Shown here in pieces: positions 54,763-62,856 of a stretch of 64,000 nt of DNA (the stretch's first letter is position 1; each line of letters starts with the position of its first letter). Both the position numbers and the translations under genes were made by a program. The stretch comes from Raineyella sp. W15-4 (GTDB taxonomy: Bacteria; Actinomycetota; Actinomycetes; Propionibacteriales; Propionibacteriaceae), in contig NZ_CP137079.1 of the NCBI RefSeq assembly GCF_033170155.1, positions 248,001 to 312,000 on the forward strand, given 5' to 3'. The notes under the pieces are model-generated. The model made no database searches, was not told the DNA's origin, and saw nothing but the letters and a program-made list of their open reading frames with translations.

Positions 54763-55586
54763 GCACCACCACCGACGCCGCGGTCCGACCGACCACGACG
54801 CCCGTGACCCGTACGTCCACCCGGCGGGCGCTGCCGGCCTGGGCACGGGTCCCGGCGATCTGGACCATTTCCCTGGTCGGCGGGCTGCTCCTCTGGACCT
54901 ACCTGTCCTGGTGGTTCGGGCCGAGCATCATCGCCTCCCCGGCAGAGACCGTCGGGGCACTGGTCGAACTCGCCGCGAACGGCACCCTGGCCGCCTCGAT
55001 CGGTGCCTCCAGCGGCCGCATCCTGGTCGGCTGGCTGACCGGCGTGGTGATCGGCGCCCCGATCGGGATCCTGATGGGCCGGCTCACCTTCGTCCGGGAT
55101 CTGCTCGACCCGTACGTGGAGTTCTTCCGGTTCGTCCCGCCGATCGCCTTCGTCACCCTGACCATCGTCTGGTTCGGCATCGGCGAGCTGAGCAAGGTCG
55201 CGCTGATCTTCTACACCTCCGTCTTCATGGTGGTGGTCAGCACGATCCAGGCGACGGTGAGCATCAGCCCGCTGCGGATCCAGGCGGCGCAGAGCCTCGG
55301 CGCCGGCCGCTGGCAGCTGCTCCGGACGATCATCCTGCCCTCCACCATCCCCGGCATCGTTACCGGCGCCCGGCTGGCGATGGGCAACAGCTTCCTGACC
55401 ATCGTCTCGGCCGAGATCGTGGCCGCGAACGTCGGCCTCGGCTCGTTGATCTGGTCGGCCCGCAACTACGGCCGGATCGACTGGATCTTCGCCGGCATCC
55501 TGGTGCTCGGCACGCTCGGGTTCGTCTTCGACCGGGTGCTGCGGATCGTCACCAACCGGCTGTTCCACCGTTACGGGGTGAAGTGA
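54759..55586 (+). CDS. NitT/TauT-type ABC permease
   Basis: This 275-residue permease has six helices and the coupling loop IQAAQSLGAGRWQLLRTIIL. ATG 54759 overlaps the ATPase stop as ATGA, and GAGAGGA lies upstream. The single permease would form a homodimer. Its stop shares a base with the next start (TGATG). Confidence 0.92.
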   Translation: MSTTTDAAVRPTTTPVTRTSTRRALPAWARVPAIWTISLVGGLLLWTYLSWWFGPSIIASPAETVGALVELAANGTLAASIGASSGRILVGWLTGVVIGAPIGILMGRLTFVRDLLDPYVEFFRFVPPIAFVTLTIVWFGIGELSKVALIFYTSVFMVVVSTIQATVSISPLRIQAAQSLGAGRWQLLRTIILPSTIPGIVTGARLAMGNSFLTIVSAEIVAANVGLGSLIWSARNYGRIDWIFAGILVLGTLGFVFDRVLRIVTNRLFHRYGVK

Positions 55587-56407
55587 TGACCGACACCAAC
55601 CTGACCGACGTCGCGACCCTCGCGGCGATCCCCGCCCCGCCCACCGGGCTGTCCCTTGCCGACGAGCTCGATCGCCGGAAGAACGCCGTTGTCGGCGGTT
55701 ACCGGATCCTCTCCGCCTTCGGGCTGGACGAGGGCATCTCCGGACACATCACCTGCCGCGACCCGTACGATCCGAACACCTTCTGGACCGCGCCGTGGGG
55801 TCGGCACTTCTCCCTGGTCCGGCCTGAGGAGCTGCTCCACGTGGACGCGACCGGACGGATTCTGCCCGACGGGGGTCGGGGCCGGCTCAACCGGGCCGCG
55901 TTCGTCATCCACTCACACGTCCACGCCGCCCGTCCCGAGGTGATGGGAGCGGTCCACGCCCACGGACTGCACGGCAAGACGTTCTCCGCGCTGCACCGGC
56001 CGGTCTCGCCGATCACCCAGGATTCCTGTGCCTTCCATGGCGACCAGGCGATCTACGACGAGTACCACGGCGTCGCCCTGCTCGAGGAGGAGGGCGAGCG
56101 GATCGCCACCGCTCTGGGTCCGCACAAGGCGGTGATCCTCACCAACCACGGGCATCTCACCGTCGGCACCACCGTCGAGAGCGCTGTCTGGTGGTTCGTC
56201 TCGATGGAGCGATCGATGCAGTCGGAACTGCTGGCGCTCGCCGCCGGCGACCCGGTTCCGCTGGACCCGCAGACCGCTGCGGAGACGTACGCCGCGGTCG
56301 GCGGGGAGGACGTCGGCTGGTTCGCCTACTCGACGATCATCCAGCGGATCGCCCGGCACGAGCCCGACCTCTTCGGTCACTGGCTCCAGGCCCACGCAGG
56401 AGAGTGA
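55586..56407 (+). CDS. Class II aldolase/adducin-fold enzyme
   Basis: This 273-residue protein has the family's zinc ligands: His-x-His in FVIHSHVHAARPEVM and GAVHAHGLHG, and the later ILTNHGHLTVGTTV. The early DEGISGHITCRDP is also typical. Relatives include fuculose-type aldolases and 3,4-dihydroxyphthalate decarboxylase. In a cluster with a Rieske oxygenase, a decarboxylase or retro-aldol role on a ring-derived intermediate is plausible but not shown. Confidence 0.87.
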   Translation: MTDTNLTDVATLAAIPAPPTGLSLADELDRRKNAVVGGYRILSAFGLDEGISGHITCRDPYDPNTFWTAPWGRHFSLVRPEELLHVDATGRILPDGGRGRLNRAAFVIHSHVHAARPEVMGAVHAHGLHGKTFSALHRPVSPITQDSCAFHGDQAIYDEYHGVALLEEEGERIATALGPHKAVILTNHGHLTVGTTVESAVWWFVSMERSMQSELLALAAGDPVPLDPQTAAETYAAVGGEDVGWFAYSTIIQRIARHEPDLFGHWLQAHAGE

Positions 56408-56414
56408 GACGGAC

Positions 56415-57428
56415 ATGTCCACCGCAACGACGCGCGCTGCCCGGCCCGCCATCTCCCATGTCGACCTGCTGGTCGTCGGCGCCGGCCCCGCCGGGCTGTA
56501 CGCCGCCTACTGCGCCGGTCACCGCGGTCTGCGGACCGCGGTGATCGACGCCCTGCCGGAGATCGGCGGCCAGGTGGTCGGGATGTATCCGGAGAAGACG
56601 ATCCTCGACATCGCCGGATACCCCGCGGTCCGCGGTCGCGACCTGGTCAACGCGCTGGCGGCGCAGGCGGAGACCTACGGGCCGGAGTTCTGGCTCGAGG
56701 AGGAGGTGCGGGGACTGACCTCCGCCGCCGGCACGGGAGAGGTGGTCCTCACCACCAGCGCCGGCCGGACGATCCACGCCGGCGCGGTCGTGCTCGCCGG
56801 GGGCATCGGGACCTTCACGCCCCGGCCGTTCACCCCCGGTCTGGATTGGCTGGGCCGAGGCGTGAGCTACTTCGTCCCGGACCTCACCGTCCATGACGAC
56901 AAGGACGTGGTGATCATCGGTGGTGGCGACAGTGCGTTCGACTGGGCGCTCCACCTCGAGCCGATCGCCCGCTCGGTGACGATGGTGCATCGGCGTGATC
57001 GCTTCCGTGCCCACAAGGGATCTGTGGACCGGGTCCGGGACAGCAACGTCCGGATGCTGGTCAACGCCGAGGTCACCGCGGTCCGCGGCGACCGGTGGGT
57101 CTCCACTGCGGAGATCAGCGTCGCCGGCGAGGACCGGCCGCTCTCGCTGCCCGCCCAGTCCATCGTCGCCGCGCTCGGCTTCACCGCCGACCTCGGTGCG
57201 ATGAACGGATGGGGCCTCGGTCTGGTCAATCGGCGCATCCCCGTCACCACGCGGATGGAGACCGCGATCCCGCGGGTCTATGCCGCTGGCGACATCACCG
57301 ACTACCCCGGGAAGGTTCGGTTGATCTCGGTGGGCTTCGGCGAGGCGGCGACGGCGGTCAACAACGCTGCCGTGCTGCTCGACCCCGGACTCGACCTGTT
57401 CCCCGGCCACTCGACTGAAGGAGATTGA
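56415..57428 (+). CDS. Ferredoxin-NADP reductase, thioredoxin-reductase-like type
   Basis: This 337-residue flavoprotein has an FAD loop VVGAGPAGLYAAYCAGHRG, the GGQVVGMYPEKTILDIAGYP segment typical of this FNR type, an NAD(P) loop VIIGGGDSAFDWALHLE and the closing VYAAGDITDYPGK. No redox CxxC is present, in line with the FNR subclass. It should reduce the ferredoxin encoded next, and through it the Rieske oxygenase. Confidence 0.9.
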   Translation: MSTATTRAARPAISHVDLLVVGAGPAGLYAAYCAGHRGLRTAVIDALPEIGGQVVGMYPEKTILDIAGYPAVRGRDLVNALAAQAETYGPEFWLEEEVRGLTSAAGTGEVVLTTSAGRTIHAGAVVLAGGIGTFTPRPFTPGLDWLGRGVSYFVPDLTVHDDKDVVIIGGGDSAFDWALHLEPIARSVTMVHRRDRFRAHKGSVDRVRDSNVRMLVNAEVTAVRGDRWVSTAEISVAGEDRPLSLPAQSIVAALGFTADLGAMNGWGLGLVNRRIPVTTRMETAIPRVYAAGDITDYPGKVRLISVGFGEAATAVNNAAVLLDPGLDLFPGHSTEGD

Positions 57429-57432
57429 GGAT

Positions 57433-57753
57433 ATGGCTTACGTGATCGGCGAGGGCTGCCTCGACCACAAGGACCGTTCGTGCATGGAGGAGTGCCCGGT
57501 CGACGCCATCTACGAGGGCGGGCGCAAGCTCTACATCAACCCGGCGGAGTGTATCGACTGCGGCAACTGCGAGGTTGCCTGCCCGCACGGTGCGATCGCG
57601 GTGGACCGCAAGGCCGACCCGGAGTGGAAGGCGGACAACCGCGCCTTCTTCGAGATCGTCCTGCCCGGCCGGGACATCCCGCTCGGCAACCCCGGCGGTG
57701 CGCTGAAGACCGGCGTCGTCGGGGTGGACACCGAACTCGCGGCGAGCCACTGA
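57433..57753 (+). CDS. 7Fe-type ferredoxin
   Basis: This 106-residue FdxA-type ferredoxin has Cys at residues 9, 17 and 21 (CLDHKDRSCMEECPVDA) and at 40, 43, 46 and 50 (CIDCGNCEVACPHGA). The first set, with C50, fits a 3Fe-4S or modified cluster and the rest a 4Fe-4S cluster. It starts 5 bases after the reductase stop, following GGAGATTGAGG. It is the likely electron carrier to the Rieske oxygenase. Confidence 0.93.
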   Translation: MAYVIGEGCLDHKDRSCMEECPVDAIYEGGRKLYINPAECIDCGNCEVACPHGAIAVDRKADPEWKADNRAFFEIVLPGRDIPLGNPGGALKTGVVGVDTELAASH

Positions 57754-57754
57754 G

Positions 57755-58561
57755 ATGCCCGTGCGAATGGCGTACGTCGACACCGGCCTCGGCCAGATCC
57801 ACTGTGCCGAGGCCGGGAGCGGCCGCCCGGTCGTGCTGCTGCACCAGACGCCGCAGTCCTGGGACGAGTTCCGGGAAGTCCTCCCGCTGCTCGCCCGGCG
57901 CGGTCACCGGGCGATCGCTGTGGACATGCCGGGGTTCGGCAACAGTCCGCGGCTTCCCGCCCCGCAGACCATCGAGCAGTACGCCCGGGGCGTCGGCGCC
58001 TTTCTGGACGCCCTGGACGTCGGCCGGGTCGCCGTCGTGGGACACCACACCGGCGCCGCGGTCGCCCTGGAACTGGGCGCCGCTCGCCGCGACATCCGCG
58101 GTCTGGTGCTCTCCTCGTGTCCGTGGACCGACGCCGGGTTCCGTCGGGCCAGGGCGGGTGTCCGGGGCGTCGACGACGTCGACCGCAGTCCCGACGGGGG
58201 CCACCTGAACCGGCTCTGGGAGGGGCGCCGGCCGTACTATCCGGCGGGCGACATCGCCCTGCTGGACCGGTTCATGGCGGACGCCCTGCGGCACGGGCTC
58301 GATCCTGCCGAAGGACACCTGGCGTGCGCCCGCTACCGGATGGAGGACCGGGCCGGTGAGGTCCGGGTGCCGGTGCTGCTGCTGGCGGGCGGGGCGGATC
58401 CGTACGCCCTCCCTGCGCTGCCGCACCTGGCCGCGGCCCTGTCGGCGACGACAGTGCGGGGCCCGATCGTTGTCGAGGGCGGGACCGTAGCACTCATGCA
58501 ACAAGAGCCGGCTACGGTCTCCGACATCATCGCGGATTTCTTGGATGAGCTGCCCGACTGA
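57755..58561 (+). CDS. Alpha/beta hydrolase with His at the nucleophile position
   Basis: This 268-residue alpha/beta hydrolase has the oxyanion segment LLHQTPQSWDEF and a nucleophile elbow that reads VVGHHTGAAVALELG. In the G-x-Nu-x-G pattern the nucleophile is His instead of Ser, Asp or Cys. The C-terminal catalytic His is not evident either: the region near VVEGGTVALMQQEPA lacks the usual GHFP-like motif. It may therefore be a lyase, a dioxygenase-like or a non-hydrolytic family member. It starts one base after the ferredoxin stop. Confidence 0.82.
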   Translation: MPVRMAYVDTGLGQIHCAEAGSGRPVVLLHQTPQSWDEFREVLPLLARRGHRAIAVDMPGFGNSPRLPAPQTIEQYARGVGAFLDALDVGRVAVVGHHTGAAVALELGAARRDIRGLVLSSCPWTDAGFRRARAGVRGVDDVDRSPDGGHLNRLWEGRRPYYPAGDIALLDRFMADALRHGLDPAEGHLACARYRMEDRAGEVRVPVLLLAGGADPYALPALPHLAAALSATTVRGPIVVEGGTVALMQQEPATVSDIIADFLDELPD

Positions 58562-58619
58562 TCGAGGCGGACATCCTGCCGGGGGATGGCCGGCCCAACA
58601 CGACTCCGGAGGTGATCAC

Positions 58620-59414
58620 ATGGCCCAGCCCGTGGAGGAGGGCGCAGCGGCGCGCGACATCGTCACTCTGCTCGACAAGGTGGGCATCATCCTGTCCACG
58701 TTCGACGACGACACCTGGCAGCAGAGCCTGACCGAACTGACCGCCCACAGCGGCCTGGCGAAGGCCACCGTCCATCGGCTGGCTGGCGAGATGGTGGGCG
58801 TGGGGATGCTCGAGAAGACCGGGATCCACTATCGGCTGGGCCTGCGGCTGTTCGAGCTGGGACAACTCGTCCCGCGCCAGCGGACCCTCCGCGAGGTGGG
58901 GCGCCCGTTCATCCGCCAGCTGATGGCGCTGACCCGGGAGACGATCCACCTGGCGTTGCGTGACGGCCTCGACGTGATCTACGTCGACAAGCTCGAGGGC
59001 GAGCATGCGCTGCAGGAGGTCTCCCGGGTCGCCGGGCGTCTCCCGGCCCATGCCACCGCGACCGGGAAGGTGCTCCTGGCCCATTCCAACCGCACGGTGC
59101 TGGAAGCGCTCGCCTTCCGTGGGCTCACCCCGCTGACCCGTCGCACCACCTCATCGTTCGCCGTGCTGCGCCGCCAGATGGACCGGATCCGCGCGGACGG
59201 GTTCGCGCGTGAGGTCGAGGAGACCCGGCTCGGCTACATGAGCATCGCCGTGCCGGTGTACATGGGAGAGCGCGATGTCGTCGCGGCCCTGTCCGTCACC
59301 GGGACCGTGCAGCGGCTGAGCGCCGCCCAGCCGCGGCTGATCCCGCAGTTGCGCCACGCCGCCGCCGGCATTTCTGCCGACCTGGCGGGCCGGGCTCACT
59401 CCAGCCCGGCCTGA
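58620..59414 (+). CDS. IclR-family transcriptional regulator
   Basis: This 264-residue protein has an N-terminal winged helix (LTELTAHSGLAKATVHRLAG) and an IclR effector domain (HLALRDGLDVIYVDKLEG, LPAHATATGKVLLAH, RLGYMSIAVPVYMGE). ATG 58620 follows CCGGAGG. It probably controls the catabolic island in response to an aromatic or related acid. Its 3' end overlaps the convergent asparaginase gene by 19 bp. Confidence 0.92.
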   Translation: MAQPVEEGAAARDIVTLLDKVGIILSTFDDDTWQQSLTELTAHSGLAKATVHRLAGEMVGVGMLEKTGIHYRLGLRLFELGQLVPRQRTLREVGRPFIRQLMALTRETIHLALRDGLDVIYVDKLEGEHALQEVSRVAGRLPAHATATGKVLLAHSNRTVLEALAFRGLTPLTRRTTSSFAVLRRQMDRIRADGFAREVEETRLGYMSIAVPVYMGERDVVAALSVTGTVQRLSAAQPRLIPQLRHAAAGISADLAGRAHSSPA

Positions 59415-60424
59415 TGCCGGACGACTGCGCCCCACCAGTCCGCCAGTTCCGGCCCGGTGCCCCGGGTGGCAATGCCGACGGCCAGGGCGAGCAGCGCCCG
59501 CGCCGTGCCGAGTTCGCCGCTGTCGAGGGCCGGGGTGGCCGCCAGCCATCGGCCCGATCCGGGGCCCCCGCCGTACGCCCGATGAACCGGTCCGGAGGCC
59601 CGGGAGGTGACCGTCACCGGAACGCCCGACTCGAAGGCCCGCTCGAGCCCGGCGGCCGCGTCAGGGTGTACGTGCCCCGCCCCTGTTCCCTCGACCACCA
59701 GTCCCCGGACCCCGCGGTCCAGCAGTGCCCCGATCACCACGTCCCCGTGCCCGGCCCAGGCCGGGACCATGCCGATCTCGGCCAATTCCTCGACCGGCCC
59801 CGGGTCGGGGAACGGACGGGCGGCCGGACGGGTGAAGCGTACGATCCCGGCCGTCAGGTCGCCGAGGGGTGACGAGCCGGGTGAGGCGAAGGCGTGCAGA
59901 CCGCTGGTGTGGGACTTCACCACCCGCGCGGCCGCGTGGATCTCTCCGTTGACCACCAGCATCGCGCCGCGTCCGGCGGCCCCCGGGGCGCCGGCCACAC
60001 GCAGGGCGTCGAGCAGGTTGCGCGGCCCGTCGGCGCCCGTCTCGGCCGCGTGGCGCATCGCGCTGGTGAAGACCACCGGCCCGCCGGGCGCGGGCCCGCC
60101 GGTCACCGGCAGGGTCAGCAGGTGGGTCAGCCAGGCGGAGTCGGCGACGGTGTCGGTGCCGTGCAGCACCACCACCGCATCATGGCCCTCGGCCAGCGCC
60201 GTACGGCACCGATGTGCCAGCCGCAGCATAACGGCCGGCCCGAGGGTGTAGCTGGGCCGGCGGAAGGGCTCCTCGACGCTGACCCGCAGGGTGTCGCGCA
60301 GGTCGGGGTCGTCGGCAAGGACGGCCTCGACGAGTTCCGCGCCGGCCAGGGTGGGGGCGACGCCGTCGGCGCCCGGACGGCTGGCGATGGTGCCGCCGGT
60401 GGCGAGGACGAGGATGCGGGTCAT
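59396..60424 (-). CDS. Asparaginase/glutaminase-family amidohydrolase
   Basis: This 342-residue protein has the two catalytic Thr motifs of L-asparaginase: ILVLATGGTIASRPG at the start and VVVLHGTDTVADSAWL near residue 90. The Lys in HTSGLHAFASP-adjacent AARVVKSHTSG belongs to the usual Tyr/Lys region. No signal peptide is seen. Its start overlaps the stop of the ligase gene (ATGA), so it belongs to a CoA-pathway operon. An amide in that pathway may be the real substrate. Confidence 0.88.
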   Translation of the reverse strand: MTRILVLATGGTIASRPGADGVAPTLAGAELVEAVLADDPDLRDTLRVSVEEPFRRPSYTLGPAVMLRLAHRCRTALAEGHDAVVVLHGTDTVADSAWLTHLLTLPVTGGPAPGGPVVFTSAMRHAAETGADGPRNLLDALRVAGAPGAAGRGAMLVVNGEIHAAARVVKSHTSGLHAFASPGSSPLGDLTAGIVRFTRPAARPFPDPGPVEELAEIGMVPAWAGHGDVVIGALLDRGVRGLVVEGTGAGHVHPDAAAGLERAFESGVPVTVTSRASGPVHRAYGGGPGSGRWLAATPALDSGELGTARALLALAVGIATRGTGPELADWWGAVVRHQAGLE

Positions 60425-61884
60425 CGGGACCTCCAGGTGTCGGGGCCGAGGCCGCGGGCGCGCAGCGCCGGGCGGTCGGGTTTCTCCGAGGCCGTGACCG
60501 GCAGTTCGGGGAGCACGTCCACGTAGCGGGGGACGGCGAACGGGGGCAGGTTGGCGGTGGCGTACGCGAGCACGGCCTCGAGGTCGAAGGCCTCGCCGTC
60601 GGCTGAGCCGGCCGGCCCGGCGGCCGGCCGGGCGGGGACCAGGAAGGCGTGCACGTCGGTCTCCGAGCCGTCCCGGTGGCCGATCACGCAGGCCTGCGCG
60701 ACCAGCGGATGGGCGGTGAGGATCTCCTCGACCTCGCGGGCCTGGATGTTCTCCCCGTGGCGGCGGATGACGTCGGTCAGCCGGGCCTCGAAGCGGTACC
60801 AGCCGCCCTCGAGCCGGACCTGGTCACCGGTGCGGAACCAGCCGTCCGGCCCGTACAGTTCCTCCCCGAGGTAACCGGTGGCGAACGCCCCGGGCGTCTC
60901 CTCGGCCAGCAGCAGTTCGCCGTGCCCGGGGTCGTCGTCGACCGGTGCGAGCCGGGCCCGGTAGCCGGGCAGCAGCCGGCCCATCCAGCCGGGGCGGGCC
61001 CGGTCGAGCGGGCTGCCGATCACGTAGTTGGTCTCGGTGCTGCCGTAGCCGTCCAGAGCGCGTACTCCGAACCGGGCCTTGAGCTCGGCCCGAGCCGGCG
61101 ACGAGACGCCGGGTGCGAGCATCCGGGTCATTCGGTGGGCGCGGTCGCCGGCCGGTGGGGCGGCGAGCAGCCGCGGCACCAGGCTGCCGAGCAGGTAGCC
61201 GACGGTCGCGCCGTGCTCGGCGGCCCGATGCCAGTAGCTGGACACCGAGAAGCGTTCGCCGATGACGATGTGCGCGCCCCAGGTGAGGGCCTGGACCGCA
61301 GCGTTGAGGGCGTTGGTGTGGTGCAGCGGCAGCGTCGTCCACAGCACGTCGTCGGGCCCGAGCTCGAGGTGCGCCCCGACTGCGGTGCCCCAGGCCAGCA
61401 GCTGGGAGTGCGGACACACCACGGCCTTGGAGGCCCCGGTCGAACCGGAGGTGAAGAGTACGGCTGCCGGGGTGTCCGGGGCGATGTCGGCGGTCCTCGG
61501 CCGGGCCGACCGGCCCTCGGTGGCCTGCAGCGGCCGGTCCGGGAGCAGGTGGTCGGGCCGGGTGGTGGCCAGTGCCCGGTCCAGGCTGGCGCCGCGCAGC
61601 CCCGGGTCCAGCGGCACCAGGGCGGCGCCGCACCACAGGCAGCCGAGGAACGCGTCGATCACGGCGGGACTGTTCGGTGCGATGATCGCGACCCGGTCGC
61701 CGGGTCGTACGCCACCACCTGCCAGGGCGGTGGCGTACCGCTCAGCGTGGCCGGGCAGGTCCCGATAGGCCAGGGTGCGCCCAGCCACGGTGATCGCCGG
61801 CCGTGGCCCCCAGCGGCGGGCCCCTTCGAGGACCAGCGCGGTGAGCGTGCCGGCCGTGACGGGGGTCGGGGCGGCGCCGGTCAT
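60421..61884 (-). CDS. AMP-dependent acyl-CoA synthetase-like ligase
   Basis: This 487-residue ANL-family enzyme has the AMP/ATP loop AVLFTSGSTGASKAVVCPHS, the DGYGSTETNY motif, GDQVRLEGGWYRFEARLTD and the C-terminal catalytic Lys in LPVTASEKPDRPAL. It activates a carboxylic acid to its CoA ester, like the caiC/short-chain group. It overlaps the neighbouring genes by ATGA on both sides. The acid is unknown; the operon context suggests a product of the Rieske pathway or a carnitine-like compound. Confidence 0.9.
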   Translation of the reverse strand: MTGAAPTPVTAGTLTALVLEGARRWGPRPAITVAGRTLAYRDLPGHAERYATALAGGGVRPGDRVAIIAPNSPAVIDAFLGCLWCGAALVPLDPGLRGASLDRALATTRPDHLLPDRPLQATEGRSARPRTADIAPDTPAAVLFTSGSTGASKAVVCPHSQLLAWGTAVGAHLELGPDDVLWTTLPLHHTNALNAAVQALTWGAHIVIGERFSVSSYWHRAAEHGATVGYLLGSLVPRLLAAPPAGDRAHRMTRMLAPGVSSPARAELKARFGVRALDGYGSTETNYVIGSPLDRARPGWMGRLLPGYRARLAPVDDDPGHGELLLAEETPGAFATGYLGEELYGPDGWFRTGDQVRLEGGWYRFEARLTDVIRRHGENIQAREVEEILTAHPLVAQACVIGHRDGSETDVHAFLVPARPAAGPAGSADGEAFDLEAVLAYATANLPPFAVPRYVDVLPELPVTASEKPDRPALRARGLGPDTWRSR

Positions 61885-62813
61885 CGGGCCGGGACCACCG
61901 CGGCCCGGCCGTGGATCCGCCCGGCCGCCAGGTCTGCGCAGGCCTGGGCGGTGCGGTCCAGCGGGAAGGTCCGGACCGGCACGCTGATCGACCCGTCGGC
62001 CAGCAACCCGATCAGGGTGGGGACCAGTTCCCGCTGGCGCTCGGCCCGATGGATCATGCTGACCGGCAGCAGCGGCACTTCGGCCAGCAGCCAGTTCGGC
62101 AGGTCGAGGGTGAGCCGGGGTGAGCGGGTGTAGCCGATCAGCGCCGCCCGCCCACCGCGCACGGTGGCGTGCAGCGCCCGGGACAGCGGCTCGCCGCCGG
62201 TGGTGTCGACCACCGCATCGGCCCAGGGCCCGTCGGGGATGCCGTCGGCGGTCACCGCGGTCACTCCGTCCGGTACCAGCGCCAGCGATGACTCCCGGCC
62301 GACGACGCCGATCACCTCGGCGCCGGCGAGGACGGCCAGCTGGGCAGCCACCCGGCCCACCGCCCCGGCCGCGCCGCCGACGATCACCCGCTCGCCGGCC
62401 AGCACCCCGGCGACGTCGTGCACGGCGACCCACGCCGTCGTGGCGGGCACCAGGAAGGTCGCGGCGACCGGCAGCGGCAGGGCCCCCTCCTCGGGGATGA
62501 GGTGGCGGTCGCGCACGACCACGTACTCGGCCCAGCAGCCGGGCCGGGTCAGCCCGATGCCCCCGCCGCGGACGATGACGCGCTGCCCGACCGGCAACGT
62601 GTCGGAGGCGACGACGGTGCCGGCCGCGTCGGTGCCGCCGATGTGCGGCAGCGGCGGGCGGATGTCGAAGGTCCCGGAGGCGACGGTGAGGTCGAGGTGG
62701 CCCACCGCCGCGGCGCCGACCCGGACCAGGGTGCTGCCCTCGGGGCGGGTGGGCGTCTCGACATCGTCGACGACCGGCGGACGGCCGAAGGTGTGCAGTC
62801 GGGCGGCCTTCAT
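61881..62813 (-). CDS. Zinc-free MDR quinone oxidoreductase-like protein
   Basis: This 310-residue medium-chain reductase begins MKAARLHTFGRPPVVDDVET. It has a degenerate substrate loop (LPHIGGTDAAGTVVASDTLP) and the nucleotide segment ERVIVGGAAGAVGRVAAQLA. Catalytic zinc ligands (Cys and His pairs) are absent, which points to the quinone-reductase/enoyl-reductase branch. It lies between the CoA-transferase and the ligase genes. Confidence 0.85.
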   Translation of the reverse strand: MKAARLHTFGRPPVVDDVETPTRPEGSTLVRVGAAAVGHLDLTVASGTFDIRPPLPHIGGTDAAGTVVASDTLPVGQRVIVRGGGIGLTRPGCWAEYVVVRDRHLIPEEGALPLPVAATFLVPATTAWVAVHDVAGVLAGERVIVGGAAGAVGRVAAQLAVLAGAEVIGVVGRESSLALVPDGVTAVTADGIPDGPWADAVVDTTGGEPLSRALHATVRGGRAALIGYTRSPRLTLDLPNWLLAEVPLLPVSMIHRAERQRELVPTLIGLLADGSISVPVRTFPLDRTAQACADLAAGRIHGRAAVVPAR

Positions 62814-62856
62814 GGGGACTCCTCGGGGTGCAGGGGGACGGTGGAGGGGCGGTGGG

